Shown here: one piece after another, positions 1-10,957 of the stretch | How positions within the stretch are numbered: the stretch's first letter is position 1 | Layout of the letters: every line of letters begins with the position of its first letter | Translations under genes and position numbers: made by a program | Notes under the pieces: generated by a model | Told to the model about the DNA's origin: nothing | Seen by the model: only the letters and a program-made list of their open reading frames with translations | Databases searched by the model: none | Assembly: GCA_022393335.1 (NCBI GenBank) | Contig: JAJEKB010019927.1 | Location: forward strand, 1 to 64,000 | Reading direction: 5' to 3' | DNA length: 64,000 bases | Source: Macrotrachela quadricornifera | Lineage: Eukaryota; Rotifera; Eurotatoria; Philodinida; Philodinidae

Positions 1-99
1 TATAATTAAACTATTACCAATTATTCCCAAAACGAATATAATAGATAATCCATAACGATTTAATTCAGTTTGAATAATTGGTAATAAATTTGTTGACAT
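1..99 (-). CDS. GPCR-like receptor, N-terminal fragment cut by window edge
   Basis: Reading left from an ATG at 97-99, 33 codons run open to the window edge. The protein begins MSTNLLPIIQ and enters a hydrophobic segment containing VLGIIGNSLII. The G-N pair in such a helix is the signature of transmembrane helix 1 of rhodopsin-like receptors (the conserved Asn 1.50). Only the extracellular tip and the first helix lie in the window, so ligand and subfamily cannot be judged. It could also be an unrelated membrane protein; the call rests on one motif. Confidence 0.5.
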   Translation of the reverse strand, partial: MSTNLLPIIQTELNRYGLSIIFVLGIIGNSLII

Positions 100-1125
100 T
101 ATAATTTCTAATAGTTTTTCTCTTTAAAAAAATAACAATATATACGTATCTTTTTTCTGTACTTGTTATATTAGGAGTTTTATGAATAAACCAAGTAATT
201 AATATCTTTGTATTACTTCTATGAGAAAAATGAAAATTTAATAATATATAAAATATACGTCAGTGCTCGACTATATTGTTTTGATGAATCTACAGAAACA
301 TAATTAAAACTTTCTTGACAATATCTTCTCAGATTTTCTATGAGTATCAAATAAAAAATAACCTAGAGGATTTTTTTTATCTGTTTTTAATACGAACTAC
401 ATCATATTTTTTCTATAATGAACTTAGAGTATAATAGAAAATTATAATTTAATCAATGGAATATAAACATGAAAAAGATATATATCTATTTTAAAAACTG
501 AACAATTAAAATAAATATTTTATTGTTAGATAATGAGATAAATGAAATTTTTATATAGAAAAAAAATATATAAATTAATTCTACATTTATTTATTAATAT
601 AATTAGTGAGATTTATAGAAGAATTTTCGGCAAAAATAACTACGAAAGAATCATTTATTGAATTATAAATGATTTATTATTAAATATTACATAAATACTT
701 AATGTATACTAGCTAAAATTACATTTTATATAATGTATTGTGGTATAGTATCGTTGTCTATATAATCTATTTCATATTGATCTTAATATAAATATGTATG
801 TCAGTGCTGAAATTCAAATCCACGTAAACATATCTCGTATATTTTAATTTGCGCAGTTAAAAAAAAATATATTAACTTACATTAATCGACAAATAAATAT
901 ATCTATCTTTATCAGTAAATGATTTGTTTTACAAGAAAATTGTAAAATATTTGAGATGAAAAGAGTCTAGATTGCTGAATTTTATACAAAATAACTTAAT
1001 ACACCAAAATATTGTAATTGTAAATCAAATTTGAATTTGAATCTTGTGTATTTTTTTTTCAAATCAACAGAAAAAAAAAGAATTCGTATAATAAAATAAA
1101 AGAAAAAAAAAACGTTTTATTTTCT
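100..1125. other. AT-rich intergenic stretch, no gene seen
   Basis: Very AT-rich sequence with stop codons in all frames. It would hold the promoter of the receptor fragment to the left and the 3' UTR of the CCA-adding enzyme copy A to the right. No repeat or RNA gene was recognised. Confidence 0.6.
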
Positions 1126-2658
1126 TCATATATAAAATAATCCTGATTGAAATCCATATTCAATTAATTCATCTTTTGTCATTTGAAATTGTTTTAATTT
1201 CCATTGTTCTTTCAAACATTTTAGAATACGTGAAAAATTACCTTTTGACATTAAACCATTTTGTTGAAGATCAAATGTATTTAAAGGAAATATTGGTATA
1301 GACCATTGTTTAATATCATTAATTAAATAAATATAACCTTGATATTTAAGTAATTCAATAACATATTGATGTAAAATATTTTGTTGAGTTTGATGACTAT
1401 TTAAAATTAATTCTTTATATGAATAAAGTAAATCATTGTTATTTAATGGTTGAATTATATAACGATAATTAAGTAAAAATTGACCAAGATTTTTATGATG
1501 TGATGAACATTTAATACGTTTACAAAATGTATCAAACTAAATGATAAATAAATAAATAAGATTTATTTTATTTTATCTTTTTATTTACTTCATCTTGATT
1601 ATCAAAAAGTGTAATAAGTAATGTCATTGGTTCTGGTTGATAATTCATACATCTTAACCAACGATTTTCTAATTCAAACATTTCTACAGATGATTCAGGT
1701 AAACCTTTTTTAAAAGAAAAATAAATAAAATAAATAAAAAACACCTTTGCGCACCCAATATTGGGGCTAATTTTTGTTCAAGAATTGTTCGCATTATATG
1801 TCCAGCAAAACGATCATGAAGAATAAGTTTTAATTCACTCCATATCTTTTCACCAGGAACATCTAAAAATTATATTTAATCTATTTATTAAATTAAAATA
1901 AATATTTATACCTATTAAACTTGTACCACATGTTTGAATAGCTTTTAATATATCAATATCATGAGCATATGGTTCAGGTGATAGACGACCGAAAAATCTA
2001 TAAATGAAAAGTAAATTTTTGTTTTGTTATGAAAATATGTTTATTTCACCGAAAATAACGTAAAATTCGAATAGGATTTTCTTGTAATCGTTTAATAATA
2101 TTTCCATTAAAACGAATTCGATTCATTTTTAAATCATCAATTCCATTTGTATAATCATATATAATTCCATGTTCATCCATTGATAAACTATTTATAGATA
2201 AATCTCTTTGTTGTGCATCAATATTCCAATTATCAGTAAATTCAACATGTACATCTTTACCATGACGAATAATAGATTGTTTTAAAGTTGTTATTTGAAA
2301 TGTTTTCTATAAAAACAAAACAAAAAATATATATATTTTAAATAATATTATTTTAACTTACTCGTACAGTTGTACCAACAATAAATGTTAATGTTCCAAA
2401 ATGTTCAGCACGTGTATAAACAAGTTCAATATTTGAATCACCTTGAATTAATTTTAACATATCATTTGTTGTTGCTGTTGTTGCTAAATCAATATCATGT
2501 GGTGTAACACCAAGTAATATATCTCGAACAGCTCCACCAACAAGTCGAATTGAATAATTATATTCATTAAATAATGAAAAAATATAGATTAATTGTGATG
2601 AAAATAAATGTTTAAATTCATTTTCATTTAATTGATAACAACGAAGTATTGATGACAT
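1126..2658 (-). CDS. TRNT1: CCA tRNA nucleotidyltransferase, copy A (divergent motifs)
   Basis: This class II CCA-adding enzyme family member adds nucleotides to the 3' end of tRNA. Six exons join in phase: 2362-2658, 2050-2306, 1912-1997, 1755-1862, 1589-1704 and 1126-1536, giving 424 residues (human TRNT1 is 434). Visible motifs are GGAVRD (41-46), the metal-binding D55-x-D57 and the ILRYFRFFGRL helix. Two active-site motifs differ from the usual form. Motif B is QRDLSIN (132-138) instead of RRD, and the base-templating EDxxR motif reads ENPIR (175-179). Copy B, 2.6 kb downstream on the same strand, keeps both. In the intron after 1755 a second possible donor 10 nt downstream breaks the frame, so the earlier one was chosen because it restores the conserved APxxGLP segment. 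A TTTTAG acceptor lies 3 nt before the ATG, so the first exon may receive a leader. No clear mitochondrial presequence is visible. Confidence 0.92.
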
Positions 2659-5257
2659 GATCTAAAACTAATAAATAAATAAATATAAATTACGAATGAG
2701 TCATTCATTCCTTTTGTTAAACTAAATCACGTTCTGATATAACATACATGATAAGAAAGAATAAATTATTTTTATACGATTAAAATTACCCAAAATTAAA
2801 AATAAGATAAAATTAGAATTTTTTTATTTATAAAAAAAACTAGTTTTCAACATCTTTGATTAATATTCAATTATCATTTTTGCACTATTAATGAATCATT
2901 CTAATCATTTATTTTATTTTTAATCATAGGAAAATAAATCTAAATGAAGAATCGATATAAATTTCTACCAAAATCATAAAGCATGCTATTGTATTAGATA
3001 TTATATAATATATTTGAATTAAAATATTCAAAATTAAAACTGTAATGAATCAGAAACTAAAATGTGAAGGTTTTTTTTATGTCCATCTCATGGAAAAATT
3101 TTCTTTAAGTCAAATTTTCACGAATTTGACATTTCGTTTTCAGCCTCGAGTATTGATGGGTACATCTGAAGCAGAAAAACAGAAATTAAGGAAAGTACAT
3201 GCGTAAAATTTCGCTATAAAACATTTGAAAATTCATTGTGAAATCCTAAAGATCATTATGTATTTTAGTTTCAGTGTCGAAAAAACATCTGGAGATGATC
3301 TAACAATGGAAATGTATAATTTTCATATAATTGATCATGATTTTAAGATACAAAATTGTATGCAGTCAGAATACGCATGATTTCGATATACAATAGTTGG
3401 ACTATAAAAAAAGGAATACGTCTATTTTTTTTTCGAAATTAGAAAGGCATTCCAAATGTTTTAGGCTATTCTCAATGGTTAGAGAATTCTTTGTACTTTG
3501 CAAAAGTCTCTAATTTTTTTCCCGATAAATATATTTGTAGAATATCGATCGATTTATGTAGACTTGTGTATGTAAATCAGATCAAGAAATCCAATATCAA
3601 AGTACTTAAATTGTATGATGAAGAACAGCTATTGCCACTGATGAAGTAGTTGCACCTATTCACAAACTGTAATCATTGTAAGAATTGGTTTGAATGTCTT
3701 ACATCGCAGCAACAAATTTATCAAGTTTACACTAAACACTCTACACATCAATCATTGACTAGATGATAATAGGGAGAAAGCAGAATCATTCCACATGTTA
3801 CTTCGAATACGAACAAATTTACTCAGATGTAAACGATGTGTATCGTGAAGAGCCATCATATTATAGTAAATTACTTGGATTAATATTAAAATAAAATATA
3901 TCTATCGATAAATGTTTACTGTTTGCTCATATGATATCATGCAACAAAAGACAAACGAATCTAAGTGCATTTATAAAATGTTATTTGGATATTCGTTTTT
4001 TGTTTTGATCTTTTTATATATCTAATCTGTATAAAATATATGTTAAAAGAGTTTTGAATACATTTTAGTTCGTTTTATAATGTGAACGTTATCATATCTA
4101 CATATTGTCACATTTTTCTTTTAGCTCTGTATTTTGTTTCAAGTAGGATGAATATTTATTTTATTGCACAATAATTTTTTAATCTTTGGCTGTTATTTTA
4201 GTCAATGACATATGTTGATTTGTCAATCATTATCAAAATCATCTACTCTTTCATTCGATGAATCACCCTCAAGATTGTTATTCAACCACTAAAATGCTGA
4301 TAAATATCATAAAATACGATGATTGATAACAGAACACAAACAATCAAGCATTTATCCGAAGAAAAACTAATTTCTATTGCATAAAATCATATAAATCTAC
4401 CTGATCTATTTCTTTTGCACAAAATGACTTTTAATAGAGGTTACGGAGACATTTGAATCGTGTTACTTTCTATTTTAACCTTTTCGGGGTGATGGGATTC
4501 CCCATAGGGCAGTCCAAAAGCTCGTTTATCGTAGAAAAAATTGAATATCTCTGGCATATTTGGATCAAAGGAGCTAATTCTTTTACTGTTGATAAAGGCA
4601 TATTTAGAGTCCATATCGATAAGAGAAACGCTAATAAAAGTTGTTCTGAAGTACTATAGTTGCTACAAATAAACAATCAAGATTGTTCTTTTTTAATATC
4701 GCTTTGTGTACTAAGAAAAAGATTCGCTTAGGAAAAAATTTGTCTCTTGCTAAATAAATCTTTCTTTAGCTTCAAATGAATAATACCTCATCGTATTAAC
4801 AAAGAAACGAAAATAGTCATCAATAGTACCAACTATTTTAGTAAATATTGCATTGCTGTTACATCTGGAACAGAAATACGTTAAATATATAACATTGTAT
4901 CTTCTCTAGAATTTTGTAATGAGAATTTAAAAAGTACTCTTTAGAATATCTATATGAAAATAGATCGACTCACAAATCTCCTTTATTTCATCAATCATCA
5001 TTATATGAATCTTATTAATAATTTAAGAGATTAGCTAACTTGTTTATTAATTGTATAAATCGAAAGGCAGTAACGAGACTGTATTCATTATTATAGTTAG
5101 AACTATTAATTGAACAGAACTAGACTTCAATTCCATTCAGTGTTTTTCTTGTATATAAAATAAAAATATCGAAAAAAAAACATAACATTAAGGTTTTCTT
5201 TACATAAGTATATTATGGTATAAAATTATCATACGGTGATGATTAATTAATACCTTA
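2659..5257. other. Intergenic region between the two CCA-adding enzyme copies
   Basis: About 2.6 kb without a supported gene. It contains only short open stretches, including a pair on both strands near 4453-4676 with no recognisable protein. The promoter of copy A and the 3' UTR of copy B should lie at its two ends. Confidence 0.5.
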
Positions 5258-8200
5258 TTATTTCTGTTTACGTTTTTTTGTATGAGAAGAATTCGATACT
5301 GATGAATTTGTATCTGTTGATATTGTTTCATTTGTATTTGATAAATTTGCTAATATATTTGGCAATACTTCATCAATTAATTGACTATCTGTAGCTTGAA
5401 AATGTGATTTTTTCCATTCTTCTCGAAGTTCATTAAGTATTAATTTATACTTAGGTCCTTGTTTAATACCTTTGGATGCAAGTATATCACCGGTAACTGG
5501 AAAACGTGGTAATGTCCATTCGGAAAATTGTTTGGCTTCTTCCAAATAATGTTGATATTTAAGTAATTCAACTATTTTTTCTTTTGCAGTTGGATCTTGT
5601 ATAATTAATTCGACAAGTAGATCTTTATATGGTTTTAATGGATCAATAGAAGAGGAATCAAGAATAGATATTGAATCACGATTAGTAATTAGTAATTGTG
5701 CTAGACGACGACAATCATTAGAATATTTCATACGTTGTTCAAATTTTCCTATCTAAAAATTCAATATTTAAATAAAATAAATATTATTTATTTATTTAAT
5801 AGACATATAAGAATTGATGCAGAAGTCTTGGCACAAATATCGAGCTAGGCTAGTAGTTTCAAATTCATGGTTTTTTAAGAGTCGTGACCGTGATGGATCA
5901 AGTGTGAAAGTTTGAGCTCGATTGATTAACGTTTATGGGAGATATGTTTAAGTTGCAAAAATCATATTATAGCAAAAGGACACAAAAGTTACGAGACATT
6001 TTTCTCTCACAATTTGTTTTTTTGAAGTATGCATTTTTTAATCTACAGACTTTGTTCTATCTGACGTTCTAACACCATTTGCAAGCTCGCAATCTAGCTC
6101 AATAATTTTGTCAAGACCTTTGCATTAGTTCTTATTATAATTGTAGTCTAAACTTACTTCATTCATATCACGAAAAAGTTTTGTTAAAATAGTAATAGCA
6201 TGTGGTTTATCATCATGGCACTGTCGCCAATGATCTTCTATTTGATTGGCATCAATATTAGATGAAATACCTTTAATTAAATTCAAATATATATGATATT
6301 CAAAATAAAAACAAAAAATAATTCTATCTTACCAAGATACTGTCCAATATCTTGTTCAAGCATAACTTTTAATACAGGACCAGCATTTCTACCTTCTGCA
6401 ATACGTTGTAATTCAATCCATAGACGTTCACCAGCAATACCTATATAAAATAAAATAAAATTTATATTTCACTAGAGGAGGTACCCACTGAAAAGAGAAT
6501 ATAGTTAATGTTTTGCATCTACCACCCGACTTTTTCTGCTGCACATAACACGTCTTTTACAAGACATTCCCGCTATGACTGAGCCATCTGCAACAGAAAT
6601 TTTCCCGTCACACTTGAAATCTCTAGGACAGGACTTTTACCGGTATGCGTCAGACATCTTCAACAAGATTGTTTCTGTTATGCGTTAGGTATTCGCCATA
6701 GGACTCTGCTCGCCGTGTGTAATACCTTTTTCATAGGCCCTTTTGCACCGTACCTGGAACCTCTACTACAGAGCTTTTTCCCGCCGTGCATTAGGCAACT
6801 TCAGTGGGATTCTTCTCATTGAACTCAAGCTGACATCCTCACTCGCATCCACTTTGGATACGATCACTCTCAAAATTACATTGAACTGCGTCATTTGATT
6901 AGAAAGTGAATAAAATCAAAGTCTTTTACAACTTGGAAGAAGTTTCACGCACGCCTTTCTTTCTCACCCCCAATCAATCTGCCAACTTTTCTTAGCGCAC
7001 TCAAGGAACTGATGCAGATAGTTCCGTGACGCTATCTCTCACGATGACTAAATGCATAGCGAACAGACTCATCAGAATCTCGATCTGTATTGATCGGGAT
7101 GAAATTGCACCCAGTCCTTTCCACGCACCCTATTTGGTGGTTCCAACCTCAAGTTGACTTTCCTCAAAAGCTAAGGAAGTAGTGTGGAAACTTTTGTAAC
7201 GCTAGCTATCACACGGACTGAATGCATAGCGAACAACAGACAAACGTTCTTCTTTAAATATATAGATACGTCATCGTTGTGAGTCAAGAAAAACAACAAA
7301 TACGTTGTTTCTGTGAGCCATAGAAAACTAATGGATATACTATAGCTGTGAATCAAGGATTTAGACCAAAGAACCATCGATATGAAATGATTAATCTTAG
7401 AATCATAACAAATTCGCTAAATTTCTGAAAAACCCATGCACATTTCATTGCCATGTGACTTGGGTGAAACTTCACCCAAACACCCCCATCCTACTCCTAT
7501 TAATGGTAACAGTACTCTCTAAAACTACCGCTGGACTCAGAAAGGCATCGTGAAAATTTGGTAGTGTTAGCTAAGATACTACTATCTGGGTGAGATTTCA
7601 TCCACACCCTCACACTCTCGATGGGTGATCCCGCTATGACCTTCCTCCGAGTCTTAGGATGCACCATGAAAAGTTTGGTGACGCTAGCTAGTACAGGGAC
7701 CGAATGCATAACGAACAGACAGACAGACATTCTTCATTATATATATATAGATTAAATTTTTATTATACCTTGTAAACCATGAGCATTTTCTTTAATTGCT
7801 TTTAATGTTTGTTCATCATGTATAGCATTGTCATGTGCTAAACGACCAAAAAATCTGTTCAAATAAGTAAAAATAAATTAAAAATAATATTTATAATTTA
7901 AAAAATATTTACCGAAAATATCTAAGAATACGAAGATAATCTTCACAGATGCGTTGAACAGGATCACCGACAAAACGAATACGACGTTGATTAATATCAT
8001 CAATACCATTAAAATAATCATACACTGTTCCTTCTAAATCTGAAGAACAAAATTTCTATAATCATTAAATTTTTTTCTGAAAAAAAAGAAGAGAAACTAA
8101 CTAACCAAGAAAAAGTGCATTAATTGTCAGATCTCGTCTATTAGCATCTAATTGCCAATCTTGTGTATATTCAACAACAGCATGTCTACCATCTGTAGTA

Positions 8201-8514
8201 ACATCAATTCTTAATGTTGTTATTTCAAAATTTTCTATATCATCTACTCGAGCTGTTATTGTTCCATGTTTTTCACCATTAGCATTAATCATTCGAATAT
8301 TTGCTTTATTTAACATATCTTTAACTTGATCAGGTGTTGCTGTTGTAGCAAAATCAACATCATGTGGAACAATACCCATTAAAATATCTCGTACGGCACC
8401 ACCAGCAACACGTATTTCATATTGATTAGCTTTAAATAATTCAGCTAATTTTAATAATGATGGAGTTAATAAAGATCGATATTCAGGTGTATCTATTTTT
8501 TGTGTAATCAACAT
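5258..8514 (-). CDS. TRNT1: CCA tRNA nucleotidyltransferase, copy B (canonical motifs)
   Basis: CCA-adding enzyme with the full set of class II motifs. Exons 8106-8514, 7913-8039, 7769-7854, 6333-6440, 6158-6270 and 5258-5752 join in phase to 445 residues. GGAVRD (38-43), the catalytic D52-x-D54, RRDLTIN (126-132) and the templating ED(169-170)xxR(173) are all present, so it should catalyse complete CCA addition. The start at 8514 is chosen because the following segment [11 protein letters not shown] aligns with the human N-terminus and a TTTTCTAG acceptor ends at 8589. The frame also stays open upstream to an ATG at 8604, but that lies beyond the acceptor. The third intron (6441-7768) is unusually long and filled with GC-richer repeats. 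The exon positions match those of copy A at the ILRYFR junction, showing a common origin. It lies 174 bp behind MRPL11. Confidence 0.94.
6541..6815. repeat. Degenerate ~35-bp tandem repeat inside CCA-enzyme intron
   Basis: Within intron 3 of copy B, units of about 35 bp follow one another. They share a core like CTTTTxCCGCCGTGCxTTAGG followed by a CTTCAxxAGG-like end. The clearest units lie between 6631 and 6811. The block is markedly richer in G and C than the surrounding intron sequence. Confidence 0.45.
6945..7752. repeat. Four degenerate ~110-180-bp repeat copies in the same intron
   Basis: Copies lie near 6945-7080, 7095-7255, 7465-7575 and 7585-7735. Each has a TTTCACxCACxCC-like start, a middle CCTCxxAxTCTxAGGA-like part and a GTxACGCTAGCTxxxAC-like end. 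Three copies continue into GAATGCATAGCGAACAGAC. The last copy ends in a (GACA)n run followed by (TA)n. The arrangement looks like relics of a mobile repeat or an expanded satellite. No terminal repeat or coding part was found. Confidence 0.5.
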
Positions 8515-8688
8515 GTTGTCATATGCGAAAAGAAAAATAAAAATAAATGCTTTGCAATTTAGAATGATGACATATATAGTAATACGATCTAGAAAATATG
8601 TCAAAACAAAAGGAAAAAACAGAACTTACAAAAAAATAAAGAACACGATGCAATTACTACAAAACAGAACGAAAAAAAAAACACGTCA

Positions 8689-9467
8689 TTATTTTTTTGC
8701 ACCTTTATCAGCAACAGCAGCAGCAGCCGTAGCTCCACGTAAAAGTTTTGCTTGTTGAGCTTCTTCAGCTTCTTTAGCTTGTCTTTCATGAAGAGCATTT
8801 AATTCTTCCATATATTTCTTATGTTCTTCAACATTAACTGTACTAACAACTTCCATACCAATTTTATTTGCATGTTGAATTAAAAAACGACACATTTCTT
8901 TCATTGTTAAACCTTGATACGGTTCATCTAGATATGAAAATATATATACTTTAAATTTTTTTTTATTAATCGTTAACATATACCTTGAATTTTTACTTTA
9001 GCAATTTCATATATATGTTTAACACTTATTCGACCGCCAGGTTCTTTACCTTCAAAAATATAGGATTAAAGACTAATCAATAAATAATAGAAACTAACCA
9101 ATATTAAGTGCTGGTCGTTTAAGTCCAGCAGCTTGTAAAAGAAGATGTTCAATTGTTGGTGTATAAAAAACTAATTCATAAGTTCGATCAGGCTGAAAAT
9201 AAATCATAAAATTCTCGATTTATTTGAATACAAAAAAATGTCTAAATAACAAACTTTAACATAAACATGACATGGTAATGGTATTCCTTCTTTATAATCT
9301 TTAGTTCTTTCATTAAAATCTTTACAAAATTGTGCAATATTTAATGAATGTTGACCAAGAATAGGACCAAGTGGTGGAGCTGGACTTGCTTGTCCAGCTG
9401 GAATATCCATATGAAAATAAGGTTGAAGTACAACTTTTGATGCAGCTGCCTTCAATTTTGAGGCCAT
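8689..9467 (-). CDS. MRPL11: Mitochondrial ribosomal protein L11 (uL11m)
   Basis: Component of the large mitochondrial ribosomal subunit, where L11 helps form the GTPase-associated centre. Exons 9255-9467, 9099-9192, 8984-9049 and 8689-8927 give 203 residues. The [11 protein letters not shown] segment, the [14 protein letters not shown] block and KEGIPLP match L11 closely, and the [10 protein letters not shown] block is in the C-terminal domain. The tail is Ala/Glu/Lys-rich. An ATG at 9553 was rejected as start because splicing from it breaks the frame. A TTTCTAG acceptor ends at 9476, only 8 nt before the chosen ATG and 136 nt after the TSR3 stop, as in trans-spliced operons. Confidence 0.95.
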
Positions 9468-9612
9468 CTTACCAACTAGAAATAAATTAATATAAGTCTT
9501 TTTTTCTAATAATTAAAAAAATAAATTAAATTACCTTGTTTTGCTGATGCCATTGGTTTCTTTTTTTTTTAATTATTTATCTAAAACAAAAAAAGAAGAA
9601 ATAAATATATTA

Positions 9613-10458
9613 TTATTCATTTGTTGTCTTTAAAGAAAGATTTTCGACATGTAAATCTTCTTCTTCTTCTTCTTCTTCTTCTTCTTCGGATGATTCTGAT
9701 GGTGGCATATCTCTATTAGGTGTATAATCATCAGTAAAACTTTGTTGTCCTGTTCGAAAACGTGTATCACATTCAATTATAGCTTGAGCTGAATCACATT
9801 TTGAATATGCATCAAGAAGTGATTCATTAAGTGTATAAAAAGCATGTCCCCATTTAAATTTATCAAGTAATATTGAACCATAATCTTTTAAATCAACAAT
9901 TGCTAATGCTGCAGCAAATGCTTCAACACATGATAATTGACATGGTTTACCTAAATCAATATTTAAAATAATATAAAAACAATAAGAAAATATCATACCA
10001 TAATTAACATTATTTGTAGCAATAAGATAAGGAAGTAATCTTAAATGTTTGCCTTTCATTCGAGAAAATGGTGTTTCATCAAGTTTTGCCCATGAACAAT
10101 CAACAACAGCAATACCACTTTCTAATACAATTTGTTTATCTTCTGGTGATACACATTTTTGACCAATTGGTGAAAGAATAAGTCCACCAAAATGATTACC
10201 TAATTTTAATGGTTTAACAAAACCATGTCGAACAAGTTTACGACCAGTACATCGTTTTGGATCACATTGATTAACATCCCACATAGCTAAAGGTATATGA
10301 ATATGTTCATTTTTTTCATTATCATCTTCTTTTCCTTCATCAGCTGAATGAAATTCTTCATCAGCATCATCATCGTTATTATTATCATTAGATTTAGGAG
10401 CACGATCAATATATTCTCGATCTTTATGATGTTTTTTTTTATGTATTTTATGAGACAT
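9613..10458 (-). CDS. TSR3: 18S rRNA aminocarboxypropyltransferase TSR3
   Basis: TSR3 transfers the aminocarboxypropyl group of S-adenosylmethionine to a hypermodified pseudouridine of 18S rRNA late in small-subunit maturation. Two exons (9999-10458, 9613-9950) encode 265 residues. Recognisable blocks are DVNQCDPKRCTGRKL, LSPIGQKCVSPEDK, VVDCSWAKLDETPF, LRLLPYLIATNNVNYGKPC and SCVEAFAAALAI. The N-terminus is a basic then acidic low-complexity stretch, and the C-terminus has a long Glu run. The 48-bp intron (9951-9998) is a multiple of three without stops, so its retention would insert 16 hydrophobic residues without ending the protein. A splice acceptor (TTATAG) directly abuts the ATG. Confidence 0.95.
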   Translation of the reverse strand: MSHKIHKKKHHKDREYIDRAPKSNDNNNDDDADEEFHSADEGKEDDNEKNEHIHIPLAMWDVNQCDPKRCTGRKLVRHGFVKPLKLGNHFGGLILSPIGQKCVSPEDKQIVLESGIAVVDCSWAKLDETPFSRMKGKHLRLLPYLIATNNVNYGMIFSYCFYIILNIDLGKPCQLSCVEAFAAALAIVDLKDYGSILLDKFKWGHAFYTLNESLLDAYSKCDSAQAIIECDTRFRTGQQSFTDDYTPNRDMPPSESSEEEEEEEEEEDLHVENLSLKTTNE

Positions 10459-10957
10459 CTATAAGTAAAAGATATTTTTATCTATTTTTAGAAAATTCTT
10501 AATTTTTCAATATTTTTTAAAAACAAAATTTATTTGTCTATAATAATATCAACGATTAATATGACAAAATCATACAATTTCTTGTTATTTTTTTGTATAT
10601 ATTTTTTAAAATATTATTTATATTTACAAATACATTTTTCAAGTATTTCTTCTTAACAGCAATAAGTGAATCTATTTCGATTTATGATTGACTACAAAAA
10701 TAATACTTATCGTCATAGTTATTATCATAATAATTTTAACAGGCATCAGCGGGTAAGCAAAAATGTAACAAATTTTTTTTTCTCTCTCTCTCCTTTCTCA
10801 TAAGTATTAAAAATACTTTTTCATATAAAAGAATTTAATCGATTTTTTTTTCTGCTCTTTCATACATCTTTAAATGACTTCATTTCCGTTTCGAACAACA
10901 TTGATACAAATTTCTTTTTTTAAAAATTCAAACGAGAAATGATAATATTGAATATCA
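10459..10957. promoter_or_regulatory. Divergent intergenic region, likely shared promoter
   Basis: 500 bp between the divergently oriented TSR3 and coiled-coil genes, so both upstream regions must lie here. It contains T-rich tracts and a short CT repeat near 10781. No specific factor site can be supported. Confidence 0.4.

Noticed and set aside
1745..1754. Alternative donor (GTGTTT) for the fourth exon of TRNT1 copy A
   Set aside because: It puts the next exon out of frame; the upstream GTGCGC donor restores the conserved GLP segment and the full length.
8515..8604. N-terminal extension of TRNT1 copy B from an ATG at 8604
   Set aside because: It lies upstream of a good splice acceptor ending at 8589, is hydrophobic and lacks the arginines of a presequence; kept only as a possibility.
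9536..9553. Upstream ATG for MRPL11
   Set aside because: Its 18-nt exon joins the next exon in the wrong phase, and the downstream ATG matches the family N-terminus.
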